Of a stretch of DNA of 48,409 bases, positions 26,776 through 36,309 are shown in pieces. The DNA is from an uncultured Veillonella sp. (lineage in GTDB: Bacteria > Bacillota > Negativicutes > Veillonellales > Veillonellaceae): positions 1-48,409 of the forward strand of contig CAJZEE010000007.1 of the NCBI GenBank assembly GCA_915066865.1. Reading direction: 5' to 3'. Each line of letters opens with the position of its first letter. Positions within the stretch are counted from its first letter, which is position 1. Below the pieces are notes generated by a model. That model ran no database searches. It was given only the letters and a program-made list of their open reading frames with translations, and was not told the origin of the DNA. The translations under genes were made by a program, and so were the position numbers.

Positions 26776-27963
26776 ATGACTCAAGAAAATTCTGCTAAGG
26801 TCTCTTTCATCTTAGTAGTATTCCTTGGTCTGTTGACAGCCATCACACCACTTGCAACAGATTTATATTTACCAGCATTACCAATTATGCCTAGTGAACT
26901 AAATACATCTGCATCAAATATTCAAATGACCATTGGTGTGATGACTTTTGGTGTTGCATTAGGTCAATTATTTGGAGGTCCTATTAGTGATACTATGGGC
27001 CGCAAGTTGCCTCTTATAACAGGCAACTTACTTTGCGTTATCTCTAGCATAATCTGTGCTTATGCACCAAGCATTGAAATACTTTTACTCGGAAGATTTC
27101 TACAAGGTTTAACAGGATCTGTGGGCGTTGTAATTGCTAAGGCCATCGCTCGAGATTTTGCATTTGGTCAAGAATTGACTAAACTCTTTGCATTGCTCAT
27201 GATGGTTAACGGTTTGGCGCCAGTAATCGCTCCGCTCATCGGCGGTCAACTATTACTATTCACTACATGGCGCGTTATCTTCGTTATTTTAGCAATATTT
27301 TCTGCTATTCTATTAGTGGGATCTCTTCTCTTCCGTGAAAGCTTACCTAAAGAAAAACGCGTTACAGGTGGCGTTGCAACTGCTACAAAGAACTACATTA
27401 CACTTATTAAAGATAAGCGATTCCTTGGGCAAACACTAATCCAATTCTTTGCTTTTGGTGGATTCTTTGCGTATATCTCAGGTTCATCCTTTGTATACCA
27501 AAACATCTTCCAACTATCTGCACAAGAATTTAGCTATCTCTTTGGTATCAATAGCTGTGGTATTATCTTAGCTAGTGCCATAAGCGCTAGATTAAGTAAT
27601 GTAATCACAGTTCGACAATTACTAACATTTGCCCTCTGGCAACTAACAATCGGCTCCCTGCTATTCTTAATAGCTATGCTTTTCGAATGGCCACTTATTC
27701 CTGTAACGGCCATTCTATTCTTTACCGTATGTACAGTATCCCTATTTGGCTCTGCCTCTTTCTCTATGGCAATGGCTAAATACGGTAAAATGGCTGGAAG
27801 TGCCTCTGCAGTACTTGGCTTTGCTAGCATGTTCTCTGCAGGAATCGTATCTCCACTCGTTGGGATTGGTGGGGAATATACGGGGATTCCCATGGGGATT
27901 ACAATGCTAGTATGTGCAGTGCTTTCCTTATTGTGCCTATATGGTTTGGTAGAAAAAGAATAA
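26776..27963 (+). CDS. Bcr/CflA-family MFS multidrug exporter
   Basis: 395-residue major facilitator with 12 predicted membrane segments. The N-terminus TPLATDLYLPALPIMPSEL and the loop GGPISDTMGRKLPL (motif A) are diagnostic of the Bcr/CflA drug-resistance branch, which expels drugs such as bicyclomycin or chloramphenicol by proton antiport. The actual substrate is unknown. Good ribosome site AGGAGGGTTTT. The hairpin with a T-run just upstream suggests regulated read-through. Confidence 0.9.
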   Translation: MTQENSAKVSFILVVFLGLLTAITPLATDLYLPALPIMPSELNTSASNIQMTIGVMTFGVALGQLFGGPISDTMGRKLPLITGNLLCVISSIICAYAPSIEILLLGRFLQGLTGSVGVVIAKAIARDFAFGQELTKLFALLMMVNGLAPVIAPLIGGQLLLFTTWRVIFVILAIFSAILLVGSLLFRESLPKEKRVTGGVATATKNYITLIKDKRFLGQTLIQFFAFGGFFAYISGSSFVYQNIFQLSAQEFSYLFGINSCGIILASAISARLSNVITVRQLLTFALWQLTIGSLLFLIAMLFEWPLIPVTAILFFTVCTVSLFGSASFSMAMAKYGKMAGSASAVLGFASMFSAGIVSPLVGIGGEYTGIPMGITMLVCAVLSLLCLYGLVEKE

Positions 27964-27985
27964 TCTCTTTTATACATTTGTATGA

Positions 27986-28129
27986 GCCCCACAATGGGGC
28001 CCGACTACAACAGAATAATATTAGTATATAAATAAGATCCCCCTTTCCTTGCTCAGTACTTCGTAAAATCGCTTCGTAAAGGGGGATCTTATTTATATTA
28101 ATACTACCTGTGAAGGCGTCCCATTGTAG
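27986..28129. repeat. large palindromic element, copy 1 (inverted orientation)
   Basis: Outer arms ACAATGGGG / CCCATTGT and long inner arms AAATAAGATCCCCCTTT / AAAGGGGGATCTTATTT enclose a loop containing GCTCAGTACTTCGTAAAATCG. That loop is the reverse complement of the core in copies 3 and 4, while the arm sequence is different. Lies just after the exporter gene and can act as its terminator. Confidence 0.75.
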
Positions 28130-28227
28130 GACTTTACAAGCATATTTCAAAATAGATTAATTCTTTAACTCTACAAAAACCTAGGCATAATAACGAAAAC
28201 TACCTACACAACTGATTGTAGGGGAAA

Positions 28228-28252
28228 GGAGATGTGCCATAGGCACATCTCC
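28228..28252. repeat. perfect short hairpin
   Basis: 11-bp perfect stem GGAGATGTGCC / GGCACATCTCC with a three-base loop, without a following T run. Function unknown; it lies between palindromic copies 1 and 2. Confidence 0.6.
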
Positions 28253-28277
28253 ACATTTCTCCCCCCTCCTCTATCCA

Positions 28278-28340
28278 GTTATATTTTCAATGGGACATCT
28301 TCATAGCGAGCGTTTATAGAAAAGAACACAGCCCGCTCTC
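28278..28340. repeat. palindromic element, copy 2 (left half only)
   Basis: Begins GTTATATTTTCAATGGGAC, identical to the left arm of copy 4, and continues TATAGAAAAGAACACAGCCC before diverging. The core and right half are missing, so it is a truncated copy. Confidence 0.7.
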
Positions 28341-28431
28341 CTCTTTTTCCGTTAGATGTATTGCGAATTTTTTGTGAATAATGAGATAAAAAAACGATGG
28401 AGCTATTAGATATACAGTAGATTGAATCATT

Positions 28432-28595
28432 TACATTTTATAATGGGACATCTTCATAATTAGCGTATATAGAAAAGAATACAGCCCTCTCTGCAGCGAT
28501 TTTACGGAACGTAGTGACGTACTGAGCCAAGAGAGGGCTGTATTTTTTCTATACTAGTAATATGCAGTTGTATTCGGGCCCCATTATAAAATGTA
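28432..28595. repeat. palindromic element, copy 3
   Basis: 164 bases. Outer arms TACATTTTATAATGGG / CCCATTATAAAATGTA, inner arms AATACAGCCCTCTCT / AGAGAGGGCTGTATT. The core is CAGCGATTTTACGGAACGTA then GTGACGTACTGAGCCAAG. The inner stem flanked by AAAA and TTTTTT also makes a strong bidirectional terminator. Confidence 0.85.
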
Positions 28596-28650
28596 AGGGA
28601 CCTTATCGCTTATTCACTAAATTCCATCCCAACTTCTCCCCACTGCACTA

Positions 28651-28816
28651 GTTATATTTTCAATGGGACCGCTTCATAACAGGTGTATATAGAAAAGAAC
28701 ACAGCCCTCTCTGCAGCGATTTTACGAAGCGTAGCGCCGTACTGAGCCAAGAGAGGGCTGTGTTTTTTCTATACTAGTGTTATGTAGTTGTCACGGGGCC
28801 CCATTGAAAATATAAC
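28651..28816. repeat. palindromic element, copy 4
   Basis: 166 bases. Outer arms GTTATATTTTCAATGGG / CCCATTGAAAATATAAC, inner arms AACACAGCCCTCTCT / AGAGAGGGCTGTGTT, core as copy 3. Differences from copy 3 in one arm are matched in the opposite arm. It ends ten bases before the stop codon of the leftward activase gene and can terminate it. Confidence 0.85.
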
Positions 28817-28825
28817 AGAGCACCC

Positions 28826-31800
28826 TTATTCAAACATTGTCGATAGTAGTAGTTTCAATCGGTTTGCTTGGTTTACCGCACTGGAGCCTGGATCGTAGTC
28901 GATAGCTGCAATTCGCACGTCTGGGTATGCAGCGGATAGTGTTTTCACCATGCCTTTACCTGTTACGTGGTTTGGTAAACAGCCGAATGGTTGTAAGCAT
29001 ACGATTTGTTTAGCTCCTTTTTCGATAAGGTCAATCATATCTCCTGTGAGGAACCAGCCTTCACCACATTGGTTACCAAGTCCGATGAATTGAGCTGCTT
29101 CTTTTGCTACTTCTGTCATACGTTGTAGCGGGTCAAAGTGTTTTGACGCTGCTACGGCTTTTGCATATGGTAAGCGGTAGAGCTCAAGGGCTTCACGAGC
29201 CAATGTACCGAAGAAGCCAGATAGCCATGTACCATCAAGGTGCTTAGCACGGTATGTGCTATCCATTGCACAATACAAGAAGAAATCTAGCAAGCCAGAT
29301 GTAACGACTTCGCCGCCTTCCTTTTCGATAAGCTCATTAATATGATTGTTAGCACTTGGATGGAATTTAACGTAAATTTCCCCTACGACGCCAACACGAG
29401 GTTTCTGTACATCTTTATTAACTGGCAAGTTATCAAAATCATGGATGATTTCTTTGATGTACTTATTATATTGTCGAAGACTGGCAGATGTAATATTATC
29501 ACGTAATTTTTTAATCCAATAATCACATAGTGCATCGGTAGAACCAGGATTTGTCTCGTATGGACGTGTGGCAAGAACACATTGCATGAGCGCATCACCG
29601 TATACAACGGCTTGAATCATGCGATGTAAAAAGCCTTTTGTCAACTTAAAGCCTGGTTGACGTTCCATATCACTCGCATTGAGAGATAGGATTGGTACTT
29701 GTTTCATACCTGCATCAATCAATGCTTTACGTAAGTAACCGATGTAGTTTGTAGCACGACAACCACCACCAGTTTGAGAGATGATAACAGCCGTCTTATC
29801 TACATCATATTTACCGGATAACAGTGCGGACATGAGTTGCCCTACAACGATAATCGCTGGGTAACATGCATCATTATTGATATATTTCAAGCCCACTTCA
29901 ATATCATCGCGTGTTGGAGCTGGCAACATTTCAAAATTGTAACCTTCATGTTGAAGAACAGGCTCTAAAAGGCTGAAATGCAATGGTGACATTTGTGGCA
30001 CCAAGATTTTATAAGTCTTACGCATTTCTTCTGTGAAGACAACGCGATTGTAATCGTAAGTTGGTAATTTTTCTACCACTACTTCTTCCGGCGCCTCAGG
30101 ATTATGATGACGACGCAAGCTACGTTCCATTACAGATTGCAAGGAACGCAAACGGATTGTCACGGCTCCAAGGTTTGTACCTTCATCGATTTTGAGCAAG
30201 GTATGGATTTTGTGATTTGCTGAAAGTATATCTTTTACCTGATCTGCTACGATGGAATCGAGGCCACAACCAAAGGAGTTAAGCTCTACAATTTGGAATC
30301 CTTCAGTTCTACTTACAAATTCAGCGGCACGATATAGGCGACTATGGTAGGACCATTGGTCTACAACGCGTAAATGCTTGATTTCATTCCCTAATGGTGC
30401 AACGCCATCTTCTGTAAGAACAGCCATGCCAAGAGATGTGATAAGTTCAGGAATACCGTGGTTAATACCGGAGTCCAAATGATATGGACGGCCAGCCAAT
30501 ACGATTGTCGGAATTTGTTCTGCCACGAGGCGAGACACAGTTTTCTTTGTCGTTTCACGGTAAGACGCTTTACAGTTTTCCTGCTCTTCCCAAGCGAGGT
30601 CTACAGCCTTAGCAATATCCTTCTTCTTTAAGCCTAAGAAATCCAATGCTTTCACAAGGGCCGGAACAAGGGATTTTTTATCAGCTAGTGGCAAGAATGG
30701 TGCATGGAACGGAGTATCGCCCAAAACCTCTTGCATATTATTTTTGATAAGTTCTGGATAGGAAATAACCATTGGACAATGGTAATTATTGTCGCGGCTA
30801 AATTCCTTAGGGCCATGTTGAATACAAGGGTACCAAATAAAGTCTACCTGTGCATTCGCTAAGTCTCGAATATGACCATGTACAGCTTTTGCAGGATAGC
30901 AAGCCGTATCGGATGGAATCGTATCAATAGCCTTATTGTATTGATCCTTAGTCGTATAATCTGAAAGGATTACTTCATAACCCAAGCTATTGAAGAATGT
31001 AAACCAGAATGGGAAGTCCTCATACATGTTGAGAACGCGAGGAATACCTACACGCATTTTGCCTTCAAACTCTGGAATGTTTTTCTTCAAGTAGTAATCA
31101 AAGTAACGACGTAATTTTACATCTACCAAGTTAGGAACTGGCTTACGTTTCTCTTGAATCATATCGCCAGCACCGCGATCACAACGGTTGCCCGTTACGT
31201 ACGTACGACCATCGGAGAAAGCGTTGATAGTAAGCATGCAGTTATTTGGGCAAAGACCACAATTGCGCATTGTCGTAGATACTTGTAAAGAATTAAGGCC
31301 TTCACTATCTAGCAATGTACTTTCACCCTTTTGCAACTCTTCCGCCGTTTCCGCTGCAAGAAGAGCCATACCGTATGCACCCATCAAACCAGATACATCG
31401 GGGCGAATCACCTCTACGCCCATCAATTTCTCAAAGGCACGCAAAACGGATTCGTTATAGAATGTACCGCCTTGTACAACGATATGATCGCCTAATTCTT
31501 TAGGGTCTTTCACCTTAAGAACCTTATAAAGGGCATTTTTAATTACAGAATAAGCAAGACCTGCCGCGATATCTTGTACCGTAGCACCTTCTTTTTGAGC
31601 CTGCTTAACCTTAGAGTTCATAAATACGGTACAACGAGAGCCTAAATCGATTGGCATAGGCGCCAATAGCCCTTCCTTTGCAAATTGATCGATAGGAATT
31701 CGTAGACCGGATGCAAATGTATCAATGAAAGAGCCGCACCCAGAGGAGCAAGCTTCGTTCAACACGATATCTTCGATATACCCATCACGAACCTTACAGC

Positions 31801-33082
31801 ATTTCATATCTTGACCGCCAATATCCAAAATAAAGGATACATCAGGACAGAAGAATCGAGCCGCACGATAGTGAGCCATCGTTTCCACTTCGCCTATATC
31901 AATGCCGAGGGCGCGTTTAAGAAAGGCCTCACCGTAGCCGGTTACGCCAGAGTGTGCAATATAAGCACCTTTAGGCAATAATGTATAAATTTGCTCAATA
32001 ATTTCACGAGATTTTTCTAATGGTTTACCGTGGTTAGGACCATAGTGGGAGAAGATAATTTCCTTGTTACTATTAATGAGTACTACCTTTAACGTAGTAG
32101 AACCAGCATCAATACCAAGATAGCAAGGACCTTGAGCATCCTCAATATTCGCCTTTGGCGTTACCGCCTTAGCGTGACGAGCACGAAATTCTTCTAATTC
32201 TTGTTCATTCTTAAATAGCGGATCGACACGGTCTGTAGCTTCCATAGGAATACCGATAAGTGCACCGATTTCCTTTGTCAATTGACCAACAGTGATCTCA
32301 CGGCACTCATCTTTCATCAATGCCGCCCCTAAAGCAATGAACAACTCACCATTCTCAGGGATAATGCGATGCGCTTCATCCAACTCTAAAGTATCGCAGA
32401 AGCATTGGCGCAACTCGGATAAGAATGTCAATGGACCGCCAAGGAATGCTACATTACCTTCGATTTTATGTCCGCATGCAAGGCCAGCAATCGTTTGGTT
32501 TACAATTGCTTGGAATACGGATTTTGCAATATTTTCATGAGATGCGCCTTGATTTAACAAAGCTTGTACGTCCGTTTTAGCAAATACGCCACAACGTGCC
32601 GCAATTGGATAAATCGTATCAGCATTCATGGCTAATTGATTAAGACCAGATGCATCTGTCTGCAATAAGGTCGCCATTTGATCGATAAAAGCACCCGTAC
32701 CACCAGCACAGGAACCATTCATACGGTGTTCCGCAGTTTGACCTAAATACGTAACCTTCGCATCTTCACCACCAAGTTCGATGATAACGTCTGTTTCTGG
32801 ATAGAGGGCTTTTACAGCTCGCGTTTCAGCAATCACCTCTTGTACGAATGGGATGCGCACCTTTTCGGCCATAGCCATCCCACCAGAACCAGTAATACAT
32901 ACATGAACAAGAGCGTCTTCATGACCAACTTGAGCCTCTTGTAGCAAGGTATATACTGTGTCCAATATGTTTGCATAATGGCGTATGTACTTTTTATACA
33001 AATAATTATCGTGTTCGTCCAATAATACAACTTTAACCGTTGTAGACCCCACGTCAATCCCCATGCGTAGCATGTGCTGCAT
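28826..33082 (-). CDS. giant acyl-CoA dehydratase activase / dehydratase-like fusion (BadF-BadG ATPase family)
   Basis: 1418-residue cytoplasmic protein. Two ASKHA ATPase domains of the BadF/BadG/BcrA/BcrD type come first: residues 5-270 (RMGIDVGSTTVKVVLLD; C125 in GSCAGGTGAF and C164 in ARCGVF likely ligate a shared [4Fe-4S] cluster) and about 318-590 (YLGIDAGSTTLKVVLI; ACSSGCGSFID). A DUF2229 and 2-hydroxyacyl-CoA-dehydratase-like region follows. Such activators inject a high-energy electron into radical dehydratases by ATP hydrolysis. The specific substrate is unknown, and no separate dehydratase subunits are adjacent. ATG at 33082 follows GAGAGGTATTT; the GTG at 33115 precedes that site. 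Confidence 0.88.
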   Translation of the reverse strand: MQHMLRMGIDVGSTTVKVVLLDEHDNYLYKKYIRHYANILDTVYTLLQEAQVGHEDALVHVCITGSGGMAMAEKVRIPFVQEVIAETRAVKALYPETDVIIELGGEDAKVTYLGQTAEHRMNGSCAGGTGAFIDQMATLLQTDASGLNQLAMNADTIYPIAARCGVFAKTDVQALLNQGASHENIAKSVFQAIVNQTIAGLACGHKIEGNVAFLGGPLTFLSELRQCFCDTLELDEAHRIIPENGELFIALGAALMKDECREITVGQLTKEIGALIGIPMEATDRVDPLFKNEQELEEFRARHAKAVTPKANIEDAQGPCYLGIDAGSTTLKVVLINSNKEIIFSHYGPNHGKPLEKSREIIEQIYTLLPKGAYIAHSGVTGYGEAFLKRALGIDIGEVETMAHYRAARFFCPDVSFILDIGGQDMKCCKVRDGYIEDIVLNEACSSGCGSFIDTFASGLRIPIDQFAKEGLLAPMPIDLGSRCTVFMNSKVKQAQKEGATVQDIAAGLAYSVIKNALYKVLKVKDPKELGDHIVVQGGTFYNESVLRAFEKLMGVEVIRPDVSGLMGAYGMALLAAETAEELQKGESTLLDSEGLNSLQVSTTMRNCGLCPNNCMLTINAFSDGRTYVTGNRCDRGAGDMIQEKRKPVPNLVDVKLRRYFDYYLKKNIPEFEGKMRVGIPRVLNMYEDFPFWFTFFNSLGYEVILSDYTTKDQYNKAIDTIPSDTACYPAKAVHGHIRDLANAQVDFIWYPCIQHGPKEFSRDNNYHCPMVISYPELIKNNMQEVLGDTPFHAPFLPLADKKSLVPALVKALDFLGLKKKDIAKAVDLAWEEQENCKASYRETTKKTVSRLVAEQIPTIVLAGRPYHLDSGINHGIPELITSLGMAVLTEDGVAPLGNEIKHLRVVDQWSYHSRLYRAAEFVSRTEGFQIVELNSFGCGLDSIVADQVKDILSANHKIHTLLKIDEGTNLGAVTIRLRSLQSVMERSLRRHHNPEAPEEVVVEKLPTYDYNRVVFTEEMRKTYKILVPQMSPLHFSLLEPVLQHEGYNFEMLPAPTRDDIEVGLKYINNDACYPAIIVVGQLMSALLSGKYDVDKTAVIISQTGGGCRATNYIGYLRKALIDAGMKQVPILSLNASDMERQPGFKLTKGFLHRMIQAVVYGDALMQCVLATRPYETNPGSTDALCDYWIKKLRDNITSASLRQYNKYIKEIIHDFDNLPVNKDVQKPRVGVVGEIYVKFHPSANNHINELIEKEGGEVVTSGLLDFFLYCAMDSTYRAKHLDGTWLSGFFGTLAREALELYRLPYAKAVAASKHFDPLQRMTEVAKEAAQFIGLGNQCGEGWFLTGDMIDLIEKGAKQIVCLQPFGCLPNHVTGKGMVKTLSAAYPDVRIAAIDYDPGSSAVNQANRLKLLLSTMFE

Positions 33083-33617
33083 AAATACCTCTCTTTTTAA
33101 CGACCGTATGACCACCTAAGTGACCATACTTATTTTTGTGAAAGTCTCACATGTAATATGTACAACATATATACTGTACTAAGCATCTAAAATAAAAATT
33201 AAATTAGATAAGAATATAATACTTTCACCAAAATATCTAAATTTTTAAATATCCTATCTTTATTATACAACAAATGTAGATAAAATCTATGTTATTCTAT
33301 ATTCCAATGAGTTATATAGAATATGACTAAATTTGAATAACGACTCTAGATTGTTATAGGATGTAAAAAATATTATATCATTCTAAAATGAAAAAAAGTA
33401 TATCTAATAGCACATCACTACAGTAATATATAAAGAGATAGATACATACATCGTTAAATCCAACAGATACAATGTTTTCCTTTCTATCAAGCGATCATAT
33501 ACAAATAAATAAGTAATCATGCCTAATAAAAAAGAGACTTCAATGAAACCATTAAAGTCTCTTTTTTCTACATTACTGATTATATTTTTTGTAATTTGTT
33601 TATTTACTCTATATAAA
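33083..33617. other. ~535-base intergenic region
   Basis: Very AT-rich. It contains the promoter region of the giant activase gene on its left and the pdu operon terminator at 33529-33567 on its right. The 82-residue leftward frame at 33404-33652 spans the terminator and the pduQ stop and is not credible. No RNA gene recognised. Confidence 0.6.
33529..33567 (-). terminator. terminator of the pdu operon
   Basis: Stem AAAAAGAGACTT / AAGTCTCTTTTT with a 14-base loop, 51 bases past the pduQ stop. Symmetric A and T runs. Confidence 0.8.
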
Positions 33618-34736
33618 TTACATAACATTTTCATACAAACTAATAAGATCATCCTGATTTGCTGGGTATGGATTAAAGCGATAGCACATATCTTCTAATG
33701 CTCTGCTAGCCATGAGCATAAGTTTTTCACCGGATGTAGCTTTGTCTACTCCAAACTCTGTTAGTGTCATAGGACATTCCAAAGTACGTTGTAACTTTAT
33801 AATCGCTTCTAACAGGGCTCCTAATTTGTCACTTTCAGATGCTTTATGTGATGCAAAGCCTAATTTCGCAGATAATGCTGCATATTTCTTTGCTACCTCT
33901 TGATTATGAGAGCAGTTAAATGCAATTACATACGGCAAGAGCATGCTATTAGCTAGCCCATGAGGCACATGGAATTGTCCTCCCAACTGATGAGCCATGG
34001 CATGAACGATACCTAAGCCAGCCTTATTAAAGGAAAGCCCTGCAAGACATGATGCTTCGTGCATAGACATGCGGTCTTGCTCTGTAGCTGTTGGCTTATG
34101 ACATTTTGGTAAGTATGTAAAGACAAGCTCGGTCGCCTGTTGTGCCAATGCATCGGTGAAGTTATTTGCAGCAGTCGCCACATAGGCTTCTAGAGCATGA
34201 ACGAGTACATCCATACCACTAAATGCAGTAACACTAGGTGGAGATGTTTTTACAAATAATGGCGTTAATAAAGCTTCATCAGGTAATACCGCATCATCTA
34301 CAAGAGGATACTTAATTTGTGTTTCACTATCTGTAAGAACAGCAAAGGAAGTTACTTCAGAGCCTGTTCCACTTGTAGTAGGAATGGCGATGAATAATTT
34401 AATATCCATATGCTTTAACTTACGACCGAAATAAGCTATCCCTTTGCTCATATCGATGCAGGATCCACCACCAATAGCGATGATAACAGTCGGTTTAATA
34501 CCTTCTATAAATTCAATGCCTTTTACTACATGAGTTATGGGTGGATCAGGTACTACATCTGTATATGTAGTCACCTTATTTTTACTATCCATTAACCCCA
34601 TCACATACGTAAGGCTTGGTGAGTCTTTTAAAGATGGATCACATATGATAAGGATAGATTCATTATTAAATTCTGTAAGACGATTCAACGAACCTGTACC
34701 CGAATAAATTTGGGTTGGAAAAGTCCATTTATTCAT
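33618..34736 (-). CDS. pduQ: propanol dehydrogenase, iron-dependent (PduQ)
   Basis: 372-residue iron-containing alcohol dehydrogenase. It reduces propionaldehyde to 1-propanol inside the microcompartment and regenerates NAD+ for PduP. NAD-binding motif AIGGGSCIDMSKGIAY and metal-site segments GMDVLVHALEAY, GIVHAMAHQLGG and HVPHGLANSMLLP are present. It is the last gene of the operon, 11 bases after pduP, with ribosome site AGGTGGTGAGCAT. EutG-like proteins are close relatives; context favours PduQ. Confidence 0.9.
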   Translation of the reverse strand: MNKWTFPTQIYSGTGSLNRLTEFNNESILIICDPSLKDSPSLTYVMGLMDSKNKVTTYTDVVPDPPITHVVKGIEFIEGIKPTVIIAIGGGSCIDMSKGIAYFGRKLKHMDIKLFIAIPTTSGTGSEVTSFAVLTDSETQIKYPLVDDAVLPDEALLTPLFVKTSPPSVTAFSGMDVLVHALEAYVATAANNFTDALAQQATELVFTYLPKCHKPTATEQDRMSMHEASCLAGLSFNKAGLGIVHAMAHQLGGQFHVPHGLANSMLLPYVIAFNCSHNQEVAKKYAALSAKLGFASHKASESDKLGALLEAIIKLQRTLECPMTLTEFGVDKATSGEKLMLMASRALEDMCYRFNPYPANQDDLISLYENVM

Positions 34737-34747
34737 ATGCTCACCAC

Positions 34748-36181
34748 CTATCGAATATTAAATCCTGTTGTTAAACAACATCTACGACGGCGTGCAAAGC
34801 AGCGAGCCGATGTAGTGGATTCCCCAGTAGGTGTAGCGATTGTAAAGGTTGTCGTACCTTCACCGCTAAAGCCAAGACCGGCATAGGATGGGCCATTCTT
34901 AACAAAAATGGAAGTTTTCATTTTACGGGCCATCCGATTGAGGCGTTCCATATTTAAGGAATGCATTGTTGCCGTATGATGTAAGCCTGCTTCTAACATC
35001 AAGCATACATCGAGTCCTTCATCAAAGCTATCTACCGTTACAACAGGTAGAATAGGCATTAACATTTCAATGACTGCAAATGGATGGTCTTTTGGTGTGC
35101 GCATGATAATCAACCGTGGATCACCATTGTACGGAATATGTGCCGCATCAAGAATAACACTTGCATTCTTACCGACGAACTTTTTATTTGGTGTCCCATT
35201 TGGTAAGACTGTTAAATCTACGAGGCGTTGAATATCTTGTTGATTGTCAATGAGGGCACATCCTGCTTTTACCATTTCTTGAACTAGCTGTGGCTCGATT
35301 TGGCGCATAGCAACGACGCTCTTTTCGGCGATACAAAGGATATTATTATCTAGGCTAGCACCGAGCACGATATCTTGGGCGGCCTTTTTAATATCTGCCG
35401 TTTCATCTACAAAGGCGGGTGGATTACCAGCACCTGCACCGATAACCTTTTTACCGCTTTGAAGCGCTTGTTTTACTACGCCAGGACCACCAGTAACAAC
35501 TAATAAGCTCACATCTGGGTGTAGCATCATCTCTTGAGCAGACTCAATAGATGGTTCACGAAGTGTAACGATAAGGTTTTCAATGCCAATCGATTTAGCA
35601 ATGATTTGGTTAAGTTCACTAACTAGCAATCGACTGAGATGCTTAGCACCAGGATGTACACTAAAGAATACTGCATTCCCTGCTGCTAGCATGCCGATAG
35701 TATTACATATTAACGTTTCTGCTGGATTTGTACTTGGTGTAATAGCCCCGATGACACCATAAGCAGACAGTTCATACAATGTCATGCCATTATCACCAGT
35801 TTCACACTCGGTAACGAGATCTTCTACACCCGGTGTTTTATCGAGTGTAAGGTTTAATTTTAGTACTTTATCTGCAACACGCCCCATCCCTGTTTCTTCA
35901 ACAGTTTTTTGAGCCAATTCTTGTACTCGTGGACGCATAGTAGCACGGATGTCTGCTATTACCTTTTCACGAGTTGCCAAGGTGCGATCTTCAAAACGCG
36001 CTTGCGCTGCTTTTGCTGCTTGAATTGCATCATCAACTGTATCAAATACACCTGGTTCAACTTGTCCCCTAGGCGCTTGTTTAACAGGTTGTGATGAGGC
36101 TACTTCTTGCTTTTGTCCCTGTAATAGATCTATAACCATGGAGCGGATCATTTCTTTCAACTGTGTATTGTTTTCCACCAT
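34748..36181 (-). CDS. pduP: CoA-acylating propionaldehyde dehydrogenase (PduP)
   Basis: 477-residue aldehyde dehydrogenase converting propionaldehyde, CoA and NAD+ to propionyl-CoA. The N-terminal helix NTQLKEMIRSMVIDLLQ is an encapsulation peptide like that directing Salmonella PduP into the shell, followed by a P/Q-rich linker. The catalytic cysteine lies in LDNNILCIAEKS, and the family C-terminus SARCFARRRRCCLTTGF is present. The ATG at 36181, just after GGAGGTTC, is chosen because the family begins there; the longer frame to 36241 adds an unrelated leader. The gap to pduN is about 130 bases. Confidence 0.94.
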   Translation of the reverse strand: MVENNTQLKEMIRSMVIDLLQGQKQEVASSQPVKQAPRGQVEPGVFDTVDDAIQAAKAAQARFEDRTLATREKVIADIRATMRPRVQELAQKTVEETGMGRVADKVLKLNLTLDKTPGVEDLVTECETGDNGMTLYELSAYGVIGAITPSTNPAETLICNTIGMLAAGNAVFFSVHPGAKHLSRLLVSELNQIIAKSIGIENLIVTLREPSIESAQEMMLHPDVSLLVVTGGPGVVKQALQSGKKVIGAGAGNPPAFVDETADIKKAAQDIVLGASLDNNILCIAEKSVVAMRQIEPQLVQEMVKAGCALIDNQQDIQRLVDLTVLPNGTPNKKFVGKNASVILDAAHIPYNGDPRLIIMRTPKDHPFAVIEMLMPILPVVTVDSFDEGLDVCLMLEAGLHHTATMHSLNMERLNRMARKMKTSIFVKNGPSYAGLGFSGEGTTTFTIATPTGESTTSARCFARRRRCCLTTGFNIR

Positions 36182-36309
36182 GAACCTCCATATAGGTTGC
36201 ATTGCTGATGCAATGACCATGTCAACTAACAGTGTACACAATCAAGGATATATTCATGATGTGACACAATAACTAGGTTTAACTCTGGCACCAGCTATTT
36301 CCTATACAA

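Noticed and set aside
27986..28816. CRISPR-like array
   Set aside because: The repeats are large palindromes of unequal spacing with conserved cores, not short identical repeats with uniform spacers, and there are no cas genes.
33404..33652. 82-codon leftward frame overlapping the pduQ stop
   Set aside because: It runs through the operon terminator and has no ribosome site.
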